Shown one piece after another: positions 12,738 through 24,686 of a DNA stretch of 64,000 nt (its first letter is position 1; the number at the start of each line of letters is the position of its first letter). This DNA is from Corallium rubrum. Lineage: Eukaryota; Cnidaria; Anthozoa; Scleralcyonacea; Coralliidae. Made by a program: the position numbers and the translations under genes. Below the pieces are notes generated by a model, which did no database searches, had not been told where the DNA came from, and saw only the letters and a program-made list of their open reading frames with translations. The stretch lies in contig OZ035999.1 in NCBI GenBank assembly GCA_964035015.1, positions 3,857,627-3,921,626 on the forward strand. Reading direction: 5' to 3'.

Positions 12738-13130
12738 TAGCAGTGTTTTGGATAGAGCAAAGTGAAAATGTGGTAAACCGCTCGAAACGTCACTATTTCG
12801 TTACTAAAAAGCTGGTTTACCGCCATTTTTACTTTGTTCAAGACCCTGTTTACACGAACATAAGTGTTCGGATTAAAAAATAAAATATTCGGACCATACC
12901 AAAAAAAGTGCTCAAATTTATGAATTGTTCACACCTGCAAGAAATTCATTTAGTTACACTTAATAGATGAATTCAGGGAGATTTGTAGATTACTGTGGAG
13001 ATAACTATAGCTATAGGGTGTCTCCGATGAGGGCTCGGCTCAAAACACCAGTATTTCGTTGCTAAAAAAATCTCTTAAAATGCCAGTTTACCATTTTTTC
13101 ACCGCTTTGCTCTATCCAAAACACTGCTTA
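12738..13130. mobile_element. Foldback element adjoining the 12597 MITE
   Basis: AGCAGTGTTTTGGATAGAGC at the left and its complement at 13130 form about 45-bp arms with a second inverted pair (GGTTTACCGCC / CCAGTTTACC). It abuts the end of the 12597-12736 element. Confidence 0.6.
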
Positions 13131-14090
13131 TAAGCACTCTAGTTTTTGCGGCGAGCAGCTCACTAATCTTGACGAGGATTTAGGATTTCGTGGGTGATGA
13201 TCTTCGGTATACGTAATGTCTACCGATCAGCGGCAGGCATTAAATTGTGCGCTACGCTACACCAACGTTGTCTTTCGTCCTCGAGGACTTTTCTTGGCAA
13301 GTTGGCATTGACTTTGGCGCTGGAATATATTGATTTATTAAAGAGAAGTAAGTGTATTTTTCTACTATACTATTATATCAAACACAACTCTATTTGTTGC
13401 TGGAAGTATATATCAAGGCCACAAAAGGCTTAGCGACATTTCGAGGGGCTCTTTAATTGAAAATACTTCGGACGATAACAAGTATTTTACTACTAAATAG
13501 TAAATGGTAGCAACTCGCAGCACTTCACTTTTGATAAAAACTTCTAGTTTACATATTATACTATTATATCCATTGCGGATAAGTATCTAGAATAGTAAAA
13601 ACAAATCCATTCCCTACAAACATATGTAAAAAATATACAAATTCTTTTTACTCGCAACGTGGAGTCAAAACGAATTCTTTCAAGAACCCAACAAAGCTAT
13701 ATCTTCGCAAGATGCTTGCTTTTAGAGTAAAGTCCGCTCAACCTAACCCTTTGAACTTTCCCCACGTTTCTGCCGATATCCCGCCTTTTGTTTTCTTGAG
13801 GTGTATGTGTCCTTTGGAGCAGCTGTCACTTGCAATGCCTGGACACGCGTACGTATATCAACATCGATGCGATAACGACGCCGACAAACGCCCTTAAAAG
13901 TGTTCCGTATTTGATGATTATAGAATTACTTTGACATTTCTCAAACCGCCTGATTATACTATATACTGTATACAGCCAAGGTGTTGTGGAAGTCCCTCTT
14001 CACATGCAAAACGGAATGCTTATTTAAAAACATGGATCATGGACCAACTATACCAGTAGATTTCAAGTCGAATATTAGAGGGATAGTTTA
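13131..14090. other. Stretch without recognised gene
   Basis: Only short ORFs lacking recognisable motifs or paired splice sites. Confidence 0.6.
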
Positions 14091-14190
14091 TAACTCATCC
14101 CTGTCCGAGGGCTTCCTCAGAAGTGAATAAAATCGTCTGGCGTTAGCCAGAATAAAATACTAAAGACCGATTGGGACAGGAATGAGTTAA
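14091..14190. mobile_element. 100-bp MITE family, copy A
   Basis: TAACTCATCCCTGTCC and GGACAGGAATGAGTTA ends enclose GTGAATAAAATCGTCTGG and CCAGAATAAAATAC, themselves inverted. There are four copies in this window. Confidence 0.8.
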
Positions 14191-14454
14191 TTAATAAGTG
14201 TTTATTTCACACAAGCGATTGTCGATCTAGCCCGCGTGAAAACTCTATAGTCTATTCAACGAACCAGACAGTAGAGTCTGCACACAGCCTAGTGTCGATT
14301 TGATCTCAGTCAAAAGCGATCTGAATGTAAACACTTCAATGGAAACTGAAATCGATCTAAACGAATGTAAACGTTTTCTCAAAGCAAGCCTGGATTGATC
14401 TGAGATTGATCCAAGTTAGATTAATTTTATAGGGTGAGAGTGATTCTGAAATTA

Positions 14455-14722
14455 AAAACTAAATTAAGTTTATTTATATTGGATAACCGGATCAGTCATA
14501 TCAAATTGTTCTCCCTTATGTAAAGGTCTAATAAGGGTCCGGTGTTTTACCACGGTTAATAGAGCCAAAGTACCCGGAGGAAAACTGCGATGTTTAATAC
14601 TAGAACCAGTCTTCTCATGGTTAAATTCTAAATTTTCTAATCCGATAGCTGCATCCAGCAGGAGTCGAACCCGAATTGCGGAAGTGAAAAGTACGTGCGC
14701 TAACCACTGTGTCACCATTCAC
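14455..14722 (-). mobile_element. tRNA-derived SINE (copy 2)
   Basis: The minus-strand head ACAGTGGTTAGCGCACGT is shared with copy 1. The B box GGTTCGACTCC (14671-14661) is a perfect consensus. The body is diverged, with CGCAGTTTTCCTCCGGGTAC conserved, ending CCAATATAAATAAAC. Its 5' head abuts a minisatellite made of the same head motif. Confidence 0.7.
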
Positions 14723-14724
14723 CA

Positions 14725-15105
14725 ACACCAAATCACCACTGTGCCACCAACATCCACACACCAAAGTGTCACCCACGCACCACTGTACCACCCACCGACA
14801 CCACTGTACCACCAACACATCACTGTGCCATCCACACACCACTGTGCCACCAACACAACATTATGCCACCCACACACCAAAGTGTCACACACCACTGTAC
14901 CACCAACACACCACTGTGCCACCAACACAACACTATGCCATCCACACACCAAAGTGTCACCCACACACCACTGTGCCACCCACCGACAGCACTGTACCAC
15001 CAACACACCACTGTACCACCAACACACCACTGTGCCACCAACACCCACACACACCACTATGCCACCACCAACACATCACTGTGCCACCAACACCCCCACA
15101 GCAGA
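14725..15105 (-). repeat. Minisatellite derived from the SINE head
   Basis: Units of about 17-38 bp contain minus-strand GTTGGTGGCACAGTGGTG. The motif GGCACAGTGGT is the SINE A-box region. About 20 copies are present. It generates several long spurious ORFs rich in His, Thr and Pro on the plus strand, or Cys, Trp and Val on the minus strand. Confidence 0.8.
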
Positions 15106-15212
15106 TCTTCCGAGATACGCACTGAATCGCTGACCACACTCTGACTGAGTTGTCATGTGAATATCTCGCGGCTCGTGCGCTTAAACTGGCATATAACCAG
15201 CACACCATTCCC

Positions 15213-15330
15213 AGTAGATTCGATAGCTCAACTGGTAGAGTGGCGGAATGGTATGTCGAACTTATTAGGACGAGTGCAAATCCCACGCGAGTCTGACACG
15301 CGTCCCGATACACCGTCCACGCGCTGAACA
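15213..15330 (+). mobile_element. Second tRNA-like SINE or tRNA relic
   Basis: The A box TAGCTCAACTGG (15224-15235) fits the consensus. A weak B box AGTGCAAATCCC lies near 15273-15284. No cloverleaf with acceptor-stem pairing could be completed, so a functional tRNA is unlikely. Confidence 0.45.
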
Positions 15331-15626
15331 TGTGACCAAGTTAGAATTCTTATTGTTAAAGCCTTATAGTATAGGCTATAATAATTTATCACCATCACTA
15401 TTTGTTAAGGACTGTTTTATTAAGTTTCTTGCAGGTTTGATCCCTCAGAGTATTTGAGCGTTTCGAACGTTTGTCACATGACGCCACCGGCACGCAGACA
15501 AACATTCCAAATACACTACAGGTCGATATACGTGTACCACGTATATACATTAATTCATGCTAACGAAAAGCTTTGTTGGTGAGTCGATATTTAGACGAAT
15601 TTAATTGTTTGCGTAAAACAAAGGAT

Positions 15627-17326
15627 AGGGAGCTTAAGCAAATATGCAAAGCGAACGTCAAAGACACTTCTGAGCCACGGATGCGTAAAAAAACACGGTC
15701 TTATACACCTGGGAAATTAAGATAACTTGAAGTGTATGCATGCATGGTGAAAGTATTTAAAAGCTTTTTCTCCTTCTGTTTAACTTATGTGCTGATTAAT
15801 TTATAACTCAGCGCTTTTAGGGCTTTCAAACTACTACAATAGGTTGTTTGAAAAGAATGCTAATTCATTTTCTAAGGGTTCGAATTTTTTTGGTACACTG
15901 TACATGCATACAACGTTATTCAGATCATTTTCACGCTTTTAGGACGGCGTCATAAAACGGCGAAACCTGTTAATTGAGTTTGATTTCAAACTATGCGACA
16001 AAATCTTTTTAGAACTGTAAAGCTTTTGGATGTCGAAAAACATACTTTAAGTATTCAACACTACGTAAACGATTCGTGGTTTCTGCTAGATACTGAACTT
16101 CAGATTGCCATCGTTGTCCTAGCTTGCTTAAGCCCCCTGATGATTCTGCGGCAACGACGAGTGTAGGAGACTACGTTTGCAATTACGGTACACGCTGCGA
16201 TTAATCGGACTGGTTTAGATGCATGTTCCAACGAAAATCAGGCGGCAGAATGATCCTTGGGTTCATTATATATATAGCTCGCACTAGCGTCTGTGACGCA
16301 GGCTAAGTCCGCACTATCTTCAGATGTTCGTCCTTACTTATCATGCATTTAAACTACATATCGCGCCTGATTATTCGCATTGTTCGTTCGTTGGCAATTT
16401 GTCTACATCTCACGTATAGCCTATTGTAAACGCTAGAAAAATACATGTAAAAGTCAGTACTGCAAATCAGTTATGGATTTAATTCAATGTGATGTTATAA
16501 CTTATTTCAGAAGCTATAATCCGTCTAATCCAGATCAATGTACGTCGTATTGACCACCGCGCATTTTAATGTTGATTTAAACGGACGTGTTTCCCATCCA
16601 GAAAGCAAATGAACTAAAAATAATACATCGACTAATACTAATCATACAATGTAGATTAAAATATCAATTAAAATAAAATTGATTCGCTGGATCTGTTGGA
16701 TCTTACCTCTTTCAACAAAATGCAACGAATATGGTTATTCCTCTCAAACTTCTCGCGAATGCTATTACAAGCAGCGTCCGAACCCTATGACTTAATGCAT
16801 TGCCACAAATCATTGTCAAACATATGAACATCGGTTTATGCAAATAAAATATAACCGGCTTAACCGACACAGAAACTGGACACAAATATTGACGGTTTCT
16901 TCCACTTGTCATGCTAAACAATAAAACAAAGGCCAAAATATGGAAGCACTTTCGGTGCGTGTCTGCTTGGCATTGATATAATAGGAGGCAATTTAAACTT
17001 CAGTATATCCAGCAGAAACCACGAATCTATTTACATAGTAGTGAATACTTATTTTTCGACATCCAAAAGCTTTAGAGTTCTAAAAGGATTCTGTCGCATA
17101 TAGTCCAAAATCAAACTCAACTAACAGGGCTCGCCGTTTCACGAGTTAACGTCGTCCGGAAAATGATCCGAATAACGTTGTACATGATAGAAGGGAGGCG
17201 GCGTTTAGGATTACTTTTGAAACTAAAAATTATTCATTTTCCTTGGTGTGTGAGGAAAATTCTATTGTATTAAGGACGTCGTCGACTCGACGTTGTATTT
17301 GCGTAAGCTCCCTGTACTGTATATAA
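15627..17326. mobile_element. 1.7-kb foldback element with long diverged arms
   Basis: Segments at 15627-16095 and 16983-17326 are inverted copies. Shared motifs include CTTTTGGATGTCGAAAAA, GATTCGTGGTTTCTGCT and AGGGAGCTTA(A/C)GCAAAT. Arms differ by indels. The 0.9-kb interior has no recognisable coding region. Confidence 0.7.
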
Positions 17327-17394
17327 CGTACATATAGCCCACGCAGGCCCTAACCTTTACAATCTATAGTGACACGCCAAGCCTAAACTCGCAT

Positions 17395-17465
17395 TCATAT
17401 AACAGACATATACTATAACAGACATATACTATAATAGACCTGCACTATATATAACAGACATGAAA
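17395..17465. repeat. Short tandem repeat ATAACAGACATATACT
   Basis: Two near-perfect 16-bp copies with two diverged ones. Confidence 0.7.
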
Positions 17466-17764
17466 AGTAAATTTTACGATTTTCTTACACTGCCGACGTC
17501 AATCGAAAAATCGGTTGACTCGAGTGGGATTGATTAGAGGCGGGTTTTGTCCAATATACGTGTACGAGCAACGAGATATATCCTCATGAGTCTATATGGC
17601 CCCTCTAGTCCCTGAGGCCATGGGCATGAGCTCAATATCTCTAATTATTGATGTGCGGATACACTGACTATTGGTGTATCAGCAAATCAATAAATAATAT
17701 GAATTCCACTATGAAAAGCTATACAAAACAATCTCTGTATACTATCGAAATATATATAGTAACC

Positions 17765-17890
17765 TTTGATATATACTGCCGAAGCAGAGAACGTAGGAGT
17801 CTAACGTTTTCAGCGATTAATTAAGGCCCTTCGTCAGATAGAAACGTAAGAACACTACTTTTATTTCACTGTTTGAATATCTTTTTTCTA
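17765..17890 (-). mobile_element. Relative of the 153-bp retroelement
   Basis: Minus strand CTGACGAAGGGCCTTAATTA, GAAAACGTTAGACTCCTACG and TCTCTGCTTCGGCAGTATAT match the 57919-58071 insert. Plus-strand ACTACTTTTATTTCACTGTT follows and is also found at 21520. Confidence 0.6.
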
Positions 17891-18729
17891 GCCGGCAGAG
17901 CGGCGGAACCCCAAAAGTGCGAGTTCAAACGAGAGTTCAAATTCCACTATATTTGTCGACCAATTTTTCAGTTGATTTCGGCAGTGTAAGAAAATCATAA
18001 TTTTTTCCATGTTTTTCTGAAGGTGTTCAAAAATATACGAACACGTTGATGCCTAGATTTGGATCAAGTCAGGTCCAAGTCTAGCTGATGCCTAAACATT
18101 AGTAAATGAAGTTCTTATTTTCTAAATTGGAAATGTCATAAAAAGGACTTGTGTTTGTTTAGAAGGTATAACCGCCTTTATAGATGGTTTTCACCAGTGT
18201 TTTCATTAACGACTTTCACGTCATAAATTTTTCCCACCTTACATTATTGTACTATCTATTTTCTATGGTGCGCATGAAGAAATCATTATCACATATATTC
18301 CGAAAGCCAAAATTTGGGAAACTAAAATGTGAATATTGGCTTGATTGGCACGGTGGCGCCATGTCGACTGCCCACTTTGGCGTATACCAACATGGCGGTC
18401 AAATAACTAACTAAAGTCCCAAATTAAATAGTTTTTTAAGCTTCATTCGGCCTAAAAGTAACGTCGAGTTGAGTAAGGTCCGGTTCAAACGTCGCGCTTA
18501 TCGTGTGCCGAACTTAATACATACTAAGTTCGACAAAGTTCGACGTGGTTTCGAACGCCGAGCTTAACATGTCGAACTTAATTGCTAGCGGCGAGCATTC
18601 GTTGAATTTGTTCAGTGGACACCTACGCGAATGTACCGCTTAACATGAATAATGTGCCATGAATCGCGCGGTTTTCGTTTTTGTCTATTTCTCATTATTT
18701 TCTTGTCGAAAAACGGTCAAATTTCACGC

Positions 18730-18880
18730 CCCCCCCCCCCCCCCCCAAAAAAAGGGGAAAAAATAAAACAAAAAACACACACAAAAAAACAACAAACAAA
18801 CCACAACACAACCAACACACAAAACACAACACAACACAACACAACACAACACAACACAAACATGTAAAGTATATTCTACG

Positions 18881-18972
<92 letters not shown>
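18730..18972. repeat. Poly-C, A-rich, (ACACA)n and (TA)n cluster
   Basis: C18 tract, then (AACAC)n at about 18810-18860, then about 90 bp of pure TA. Confidence 0.95.
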
Positions 18973-18977
<5 letters not shown>

Positions 18978-19270
18978 TTAGTACAGTACTGATATGAACG
19001 TTGCATAGTTCACTTCAATATATATCAGACATTATGAAACGGGTCTACAACACAACAACAATCATTTTAAGTTCCTTCAAATAGAAGTAATAAAATTAAT
19101 TGCAAGTAATATGACCGGTGTAAAAAACTGAGTCACGCGAGGCGGTCGCTACGTATAGGTCCATTAATGACGTCACCTTTTCAATTCCATGCACATGTAT
19201 ACACAAGTCATTCTAAAGTTAACATGTACGTATTATATATGGAAGGCAAATCGATACCAAATACAGAGCA

Positions 19271-19500
19271 AAGCCCTAATCAAACGAGAAAGTCATCGCA
19301 AGTTGGCATGCATGCAGTCACGCTATCTCAGCCAGCCGCTCTGAATAATTTCCCGAAAATATTATGTACCGTGACAAAGTTAAAACTTGTTTAAAACACT
19401 CATGAAACCTTTATTTTGTTAATTTGGGTGTTCGAACGACCGCCACAGAAATTTGTGACTGCCAACTTGCGATGACTTGCGTTCTCGTTTGATTAGGGCT

Positions 19501-19503
<3 letters not shown>
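19271..19503. repeat. Inverted repeat flanking the tetranucleotide array
   Basis: AGCCCTAATCAAACGAGAAA and its complement near 19503 form about 36-50-bp arms sharing CATCGCAAGTTGGC. The right arm runs directly into the (AAGT)n array. Confidence 0.65.
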
Positions 19504-19745
<242 letters not shown>

Positions 19746-19749
19746 ACCT

Positions 19750-21400
19750 TATTAGGGTAGCGTAGCACATGACAGTATATGCATCTAACTTGTAAATCGG
19801 GTTTACGGCAGCACAATACGCACACCGCCAGAGCTGGTTTGTCTTTTAAAGCACTCTCAGTTCGGGGACCCTTTGGAGAAACATTTCCCACGTCATGATG
19901 GCGCCAGCGCTCCTAATGTAGCTGTCAAACTGCCACACAGACCATGCACAATGGCGGTGCCAAAAAATAGTGACCGAACTAAGAATATTGTGCGAATAAT
20001 TGTTGTCTGGGTTAATTATCAGGAAATTCTGAGTCCGCGGCTAGACGACAGACATACTATCATCAGTATACAGTTGAAGCTCGTACCTATAAAGAGTTAC
20101 GACCACTTTTTCACAATCCTGAGGTGGTCGCTTTATACGAGAGCGTCGACTGTATACATATAAACAAAGTCAAAGATAGTTTAACCTCATGCATAAGGTA
20201 AAACAGTATGAAAAATTTACTTACGTTACTTTTCTCGTTCCTTGGAGAACTTGGACACCCTTTGTACGCAATGAAGTCAGAGAGGTCATCTTTCGTTTAA
20301 CAATAGCCAGAATATCATGACGAAACCTTCCGGGTTCACCCACGTCAATCATGCATATATATTGTCCACACTTCACTTGTAATATCTCTTCAAGTTTCGT
20401 CTTCGGATTATTCGTTGCATAAATACCCATTCGGATACCATTTGCAAAAATAAAATAAAAAATATTAGTAGCTTTGGCTATTGTTATACTTTAGTACCAA
20501 AAATTTACCAAGTTGAATGTGGTGCTAAAAACTGAGTTTTGAAACCGCGATAATGGAAGGCAAGCTTATCGGGAAATCCACTCTCATTTTATATTAGGCA
20601 GTTCGCCTATAAAAATATTCTATTTTCTGTAAAATTTGAGTTGCTTCATATGAATAACAATTTTAGTCCACTGCAGATCTGTTTCGTATATAGTTAATGT
20701 TTTTAATCTTAAGTTTTTGCTTGTGTATCCAGAATTGTCTCTTATCTTTAATAGTAAAACACTGCATCATAATTTCTAGATTTATAAAATTACTGTCGCA
20801 TCCTTCTTTTGCACATATATGCATATCGGGCCACGAAAACGGAAAAAAATAATTATATTTGTAGGTGCCTTCTGGCTGCCTCCGACTAACGGTCGACCAA
20901 ATAGATAGATAGATAGATAGATAGATTTGTCAGCAGATTGATGGGTCATTGTGTAAATAAATAAAGTAAAATAAATTGGCCGCACTGACACGCGCTAGGC
21001 TGTTCTCATTTCGATCGGCGTACAAATGATAATCTATCGTCAAAGAGCGCTTCAACGGAAGCATTTAGTGTCAACAAGGAGAAGTATAACCGTTCCAAGC
21101 TATAAGGAGAGCTACCCGACATCAAAAGGAAAAAAACAGTCTGGAAAACACAGACACAAAAGCATAGCGAATAAGTGCCGGCATTTTTGTTCAAGCCGCC
21201 AAACATGCTGCTTCCATCTGCCATAGAATTCGTTTTCAAATTGTTCCGGTATAAATAGCCGGCATAAATTCCGGTATCGTGTGAAAATTGAAGTGACAAG
21301 TTATATGGATATTACTGTTTTACGCCATTTTCAACCTTCAATTGCATGCTGTGTATTTTCACAAAAAAGAAGCCCGACAAAAGATGAGTAATGAAGGAAC
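19750..21400. other. Stretch without recognised gene
   Basis: Contains the weak candidate exon at 20225-20430 and a short (GATA)n at about 20900-20925. Nothing else recognised. Confidence 0.55.
20225..20430 (-). CDS. Possible orphan exon or chance ORF, unrecognised
   Basis: A minus-strand open stretch (begins MGIYATNNPKTK) runs for 68 codons into a consensus donor GTAAGT at 20224-20219. A T-rich tract lies just upstream (20440-20470), but the expected AG is missing at its end, so the 5' boundary is unclear. No family is recognised. Listed because of the strong donor and ordinary codon look. Confidence 0.15.
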
Positions 21401-21409
21401 TACGTTGCA

Positions 21410-21545
21410 AATGGCCCTTCGCTTGAAACGTTAGAAACTACGTTAAATATTTTCCACAGGCACAGTACTCAAACCTTACTATATTTTGATTTGTATTTCA
21501 ACACTGCCTACGCAGCACACTACTTTTATTTCACTGTTTGAACTA
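21410..21545. mobile_element. Degenerate relative of the 153-bp retroelement
   Basis: GGCCCTTCGCTTGAAACGTTAGA at 21412-21434 and ACTGCCTACGCAGCACACTA at 21504-21523 correspond to pieces of the 57919-58071 insert in mixed orientation. It is rearranged. Confidence 0.5.
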
Positions 21546-21984
21546 CGTTGCAGACGGATATCTATTTAAGTGCACTCATGTATCCCATTACAGCAATAGG
21601 GACTTTAAGATTCAGACAACGGACTACGGCTACGGTAGAAAGTTTAACAGTGGTATTAAATAGTGGTGTATTTATACATTCAAAGAGATACACTTGTTCA
21701 ATCTATGCCAATCGCGAGAGTAAGGTTAAGCTTTTCCAAGGCTTCTGTAGTGATCCAGGTTCCGCGTTGTCTTTACAACCTAAAAATGCCTTTTCTACGT
21801 TGTCAACAGAGACACGACGGCATGAAAATTACTCTTGGGACCGTCATTTGCAAAAGCTCTTTGTATATGACATAAAATTCTATTGTTCAAACACGTTGCC
21901 GTAGTCGTTGTGTTTTCTTAAAGTCGCCATTACCTGTAATACGTAATCTCCTTACGATGTAAAAAGTGCTGCGTGGGCAGTAGG

Positions 21985-22345
21985 TGTGCGAATCCGATCC
22001 GAACCGATCGGATTCGGACTAAACTTTTATCGTTCGGATCGGATCGGATTTTGTTCTTTTTTTCTCAGATCGGATCGAATCGGATTTTGTTCTTTTTTAC
22101 CCGCATCAGATTCACTTTTGTCATTGTTTTTGTCACAAAATTAACAAATTCACTAGTTGTATGCACGTTGCACTATTATTACATAAAATTATTATTGCAT
22201 AGTAGTTTTCTTAAATTTATTTGTTCATTGGTTTTCTTTTCGGAAAGTTTGCGCAACTATTGCAACATATATCCGGTGTTTTAATTTTTTCGGATCGGAT
22301 TTGAGCAGCTGTTTTCAGATCGGATCGGACTACGATTCTGGTAGT
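21985..22345. repeat. Clustered GATCGGAT motifs
   Basis: At least four clusters of GGATCGGATCGGATT-type sequence are spaced over 360 bp with inverted members (AATCCGATCCGAACCGATCG at the left). TTTTGTTCTTTTTT is repeated after two of them. Nature unknown; possibly a decayed transposon end. Confidence 0.6.
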
Positions 22346-22490
22346 GCTAATAATCCTCCTTAGTCCCAACACTAACCAAAAGTGATATATGGTATACGTT
22401 TGCAACCTTGGAACCAAAAGGCTGGCGCAAAGGACTGGAATTCTTTGCCCCGAATTTCAGAGAAATTACATATATCACCATGCAGTTTTA

Positions 22491-22629
22491 AGGCCCATTT
22501 CCACTCAGGAGAATTTTCCTTGGACAGGAAATTTCCCTTTGTCTTGTGAGCTCTTTGGCAGAACTAATGAGTTTGAGACAAAAGAAAATGTCCTGTCCGA
22601 GGAAAATTCTCCTGAGTGGAAATGGGCCA
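22491..22629. mobile_element. 139-bp hairpin MITE, TSD TTA
   Basis: The TIR AGGCCCATTTCCACTCAGGA ends with TCCTGAGTGGAAATGGGCCA. TTA flanks at 22488-22490 and 22630-22632. The interior CTTTGTCTTGTGAGCTC resembles the spacer of the two GCGCGCGG MITEs, suggesting a superfamily with swapped stems. Confidence 0.75.
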
Positions 22630-22683
22630 TTAAACGTTCTATTACGTATCTTTCAGAAATCGACAATAAGTCTCATATCTGCA

Positions 22684-22721
<38 letters not shown>

Positions 22722-22724
<3 letters not shown>

Positions 22725-22865
22725 GTAGTTAGTAATTGTTTTAGGTTATTATTGTGTAGATAGTTTAGTTATAATATTCATATGCACTGTTCTCCCATTT
22801 ATACCAGCAGCTATGCTGATGGGATTATTAACAGTATAAATAAAGTTTTTATTATTATTAACATT
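22722..22865 (+). mobile_element. LINE/SINE 3' tail
   Basis: GCTGATGGGATTATTAACAG, then TATAAATAAAG and TTTTTATTATTATTA resembles the tail of the element at 43541-44390. No coding part is present. Confidence 0.5.
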
Positions 22866-22985
22866 TCCCACAGGATAGGAACGGACAGGAAAGTTTCCTT
22901 TGTGTTAAAGTTAGTCATTAGTTCCGAGCGAGAGCTCACAAGACAAAGAAAACCTCCCTGTCCGAGTGTCCGTTCCTATCCTAAA
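22866..22985. mobile_element. Hairpin MITE related to 22491-22629
   Basis: The arms GGATAGGAACGGACAGGAAAG and GTCCGTTCCTATCC are inverted. The spacer includes AGCTCACAAGACAAAG, shared with the neighbouring MITE. It directly follows a LINE-type 3' tail. Confidence 0.6.
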
Positions 22986-23925
22986 GAAAATTTTGGAAAG
23001 CTCAACTGTGCCTAAACTTAACTGAAACTATTATGTGACTTAATATAAAGTAGTTACTACAAAACATAATCTGAACCAAAATAATAGTTTGGACTTTTTT
23101 GAGATTTGCTCTGTGATCAGGCCTCGTTCAAGATGATGGCCTCTTAGATTATTTCATGTCACGTACATGATATTTTTGCCCGAAAAATTTAGGGTTAAAT
23201 ATTGATTTTTAAGTAGTATTTTTCAGTCTTAGTTTAACGTAATGAATTTTGCTTGAATATTTCACAGCAATACATATCGAAATTGCCCGAAATTCCCAGA
23301 AGGTGCCCGAATTTCCATTTTATAAATATTTTGGGAGGGCAATTGCCCCCTTCTAATATGCATACACCTAACCCAAACAAAAAACCCTAACCAAAAACTA
23401 TAGTTATGCAGAAACTGAGTTTACAGTATATGCTAACCTAGATCATGGCTCACAACATCTCTACTATACTAAAAGCTTGCAGATGCACATTTGTCAATAT
23501 CTCAAGGATGATTTAGTGCTAACCATGACCCTTATTAATCTCTTGTGCATGCATAGGGGTAAGAGAAACAAAAAACTTGAAGATAAAAATGAGCTGTAAT
23601 TTTCTAGTAAACAATTTTAAAATGAACCAGTTATTTAACATTAAATTTCCTCTTAAATGTCATCTGGCAAATGCAGTTAAAAATATTTTAGCTCTGTATG
23701 TACAATATAATTGCTCTACTGAAAGAAATTGTCAACAAAATGTTCCATTTTTTTTAATATATATATATTCAATCTTGAACTTAACTTGAAACACGGCGAC
23801 GCATCCATTCCGGCACCTGAAAATATTTATTTCAGTACAGTAAATAAGGAAATCAAATGTAACAATAAAGTAAAGAAAAGTGAAGTAAAGTGAATTAACA
23901 TAAGGTGAAGAAAAGTTGGGCAAGG

Positions 23926-24168
23926 CAAAGCAAAATATAAAGGATAGGCAAAGCAAAATATAAAGGACAGGCGAAGCAAAATATAAAGGATAGGTGAAGC
24001 AAAATATAAAGGATAGGTGAAGCAAAATATAAAGGATAGGCGAAGCAAAATATAAAGGATAGGTGAAGCAAAATATAAAGGATAGGTGAAGCAAAATATA
24101 AAGGATAGGCGAAGCAAAATATAAAGGATAGGCGAAGCAAAATATAAAGGATAGGCGAAGCAAAATAC
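23926..24168. repeat. 23-bp minisatellite, about 10 copies
   Basis: The unit is GAAGCAAAATATAAAGGATAGG plus C or T. Copies alternate between the GGC and GGT forms. ORFs in all minus frames (Phe/Cys/Tyr/Leu-rich) are read-through because 23 is not a multiple of three and the unit has no stop. Confidence 0.95.
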
Positions 24169-24419
24169 AGGCCTCATTAAAGTGCGCGAGCGCCGCTCGC
24201 AGGCACATTTTCAATTTGTGCTGGCACAAATTTTTTTGTTGATTTTTTAGCTAATTTTTAAAACTGTGTCTAGTAAAACTTGAAAAGGATCACAAATTTT
24301 TGCAGGCACATTTCCAACTTCTAAATTCTGCTTGCAGGCACAAAAAAATATTAATGAAGCTTGGCAAAATATAAAGGATGGGCAATGTGAGGTATTACAA
24401 GATATAAAGAGAATAATAC

Positions 24420-24680
24420 ATGGATGTGCGGAAATATGAAATTTATTTCGAGTGTTGACCAGGATATCTCACGAGGGGGCAAACTGTTTATAATATAAAA
24501 AAATTGTCCTATTGCCTTACAAAAATTGCATTAACCTATAATGCTGATTCAGTGATAATCATCACATGTGAGATTATCACTGAATAATCACACATGAGAG
24601 ATTACCATTTTTATTAGTGGTGGAAAAATCAATAAAACACTCTATTTTATATAATAAAATATTGTAATACCTTGATATGA
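24420..24680. repeat. Diverged relative of the 2893-3800 repeat
   Basis: It shares GTGCGGAAATAT, TTCGAGTGTT and AATCAATAAAACACTC with 3127-3745. It contains a hairpin, CAGTGATAATC(...)GATTATCACTG, near 24550-24583. Confidence 0.5.
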
Positions 24681-24686
24681 AGGAAA

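Noticed and set aside
14725..15105. CRISPR-like array
   Set aside because: Eukaryotic context, no unique spacers of even length, unit length variable.
15213..15330. Functional tRNA gene
   Set aside because: A box fits but B box is weak and no acceptor stem pairs.
14684..15331. Overlapping 112-149 codon ORFs on both strands
   Set aside because: Translation of the SINE-head minisatellite. No stop in any frame of the unit.
17765..17870. Second hammerhead ribozyme (CTGACGA ... GAAAAC, minus strand)
   Set aside because: Stem II cannot be closed (CTTAATTAATCG) and no stem I complement follows. The 57919 copy also fails at stem I.
23732..24229. Three overlapping Phe/Cys/Tyr/Leu ORFs resembling membrane proteins
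   Set aside because: The 23-bp minisatellite has no stops in any minus frame; the hydrophobic look is an artefact.
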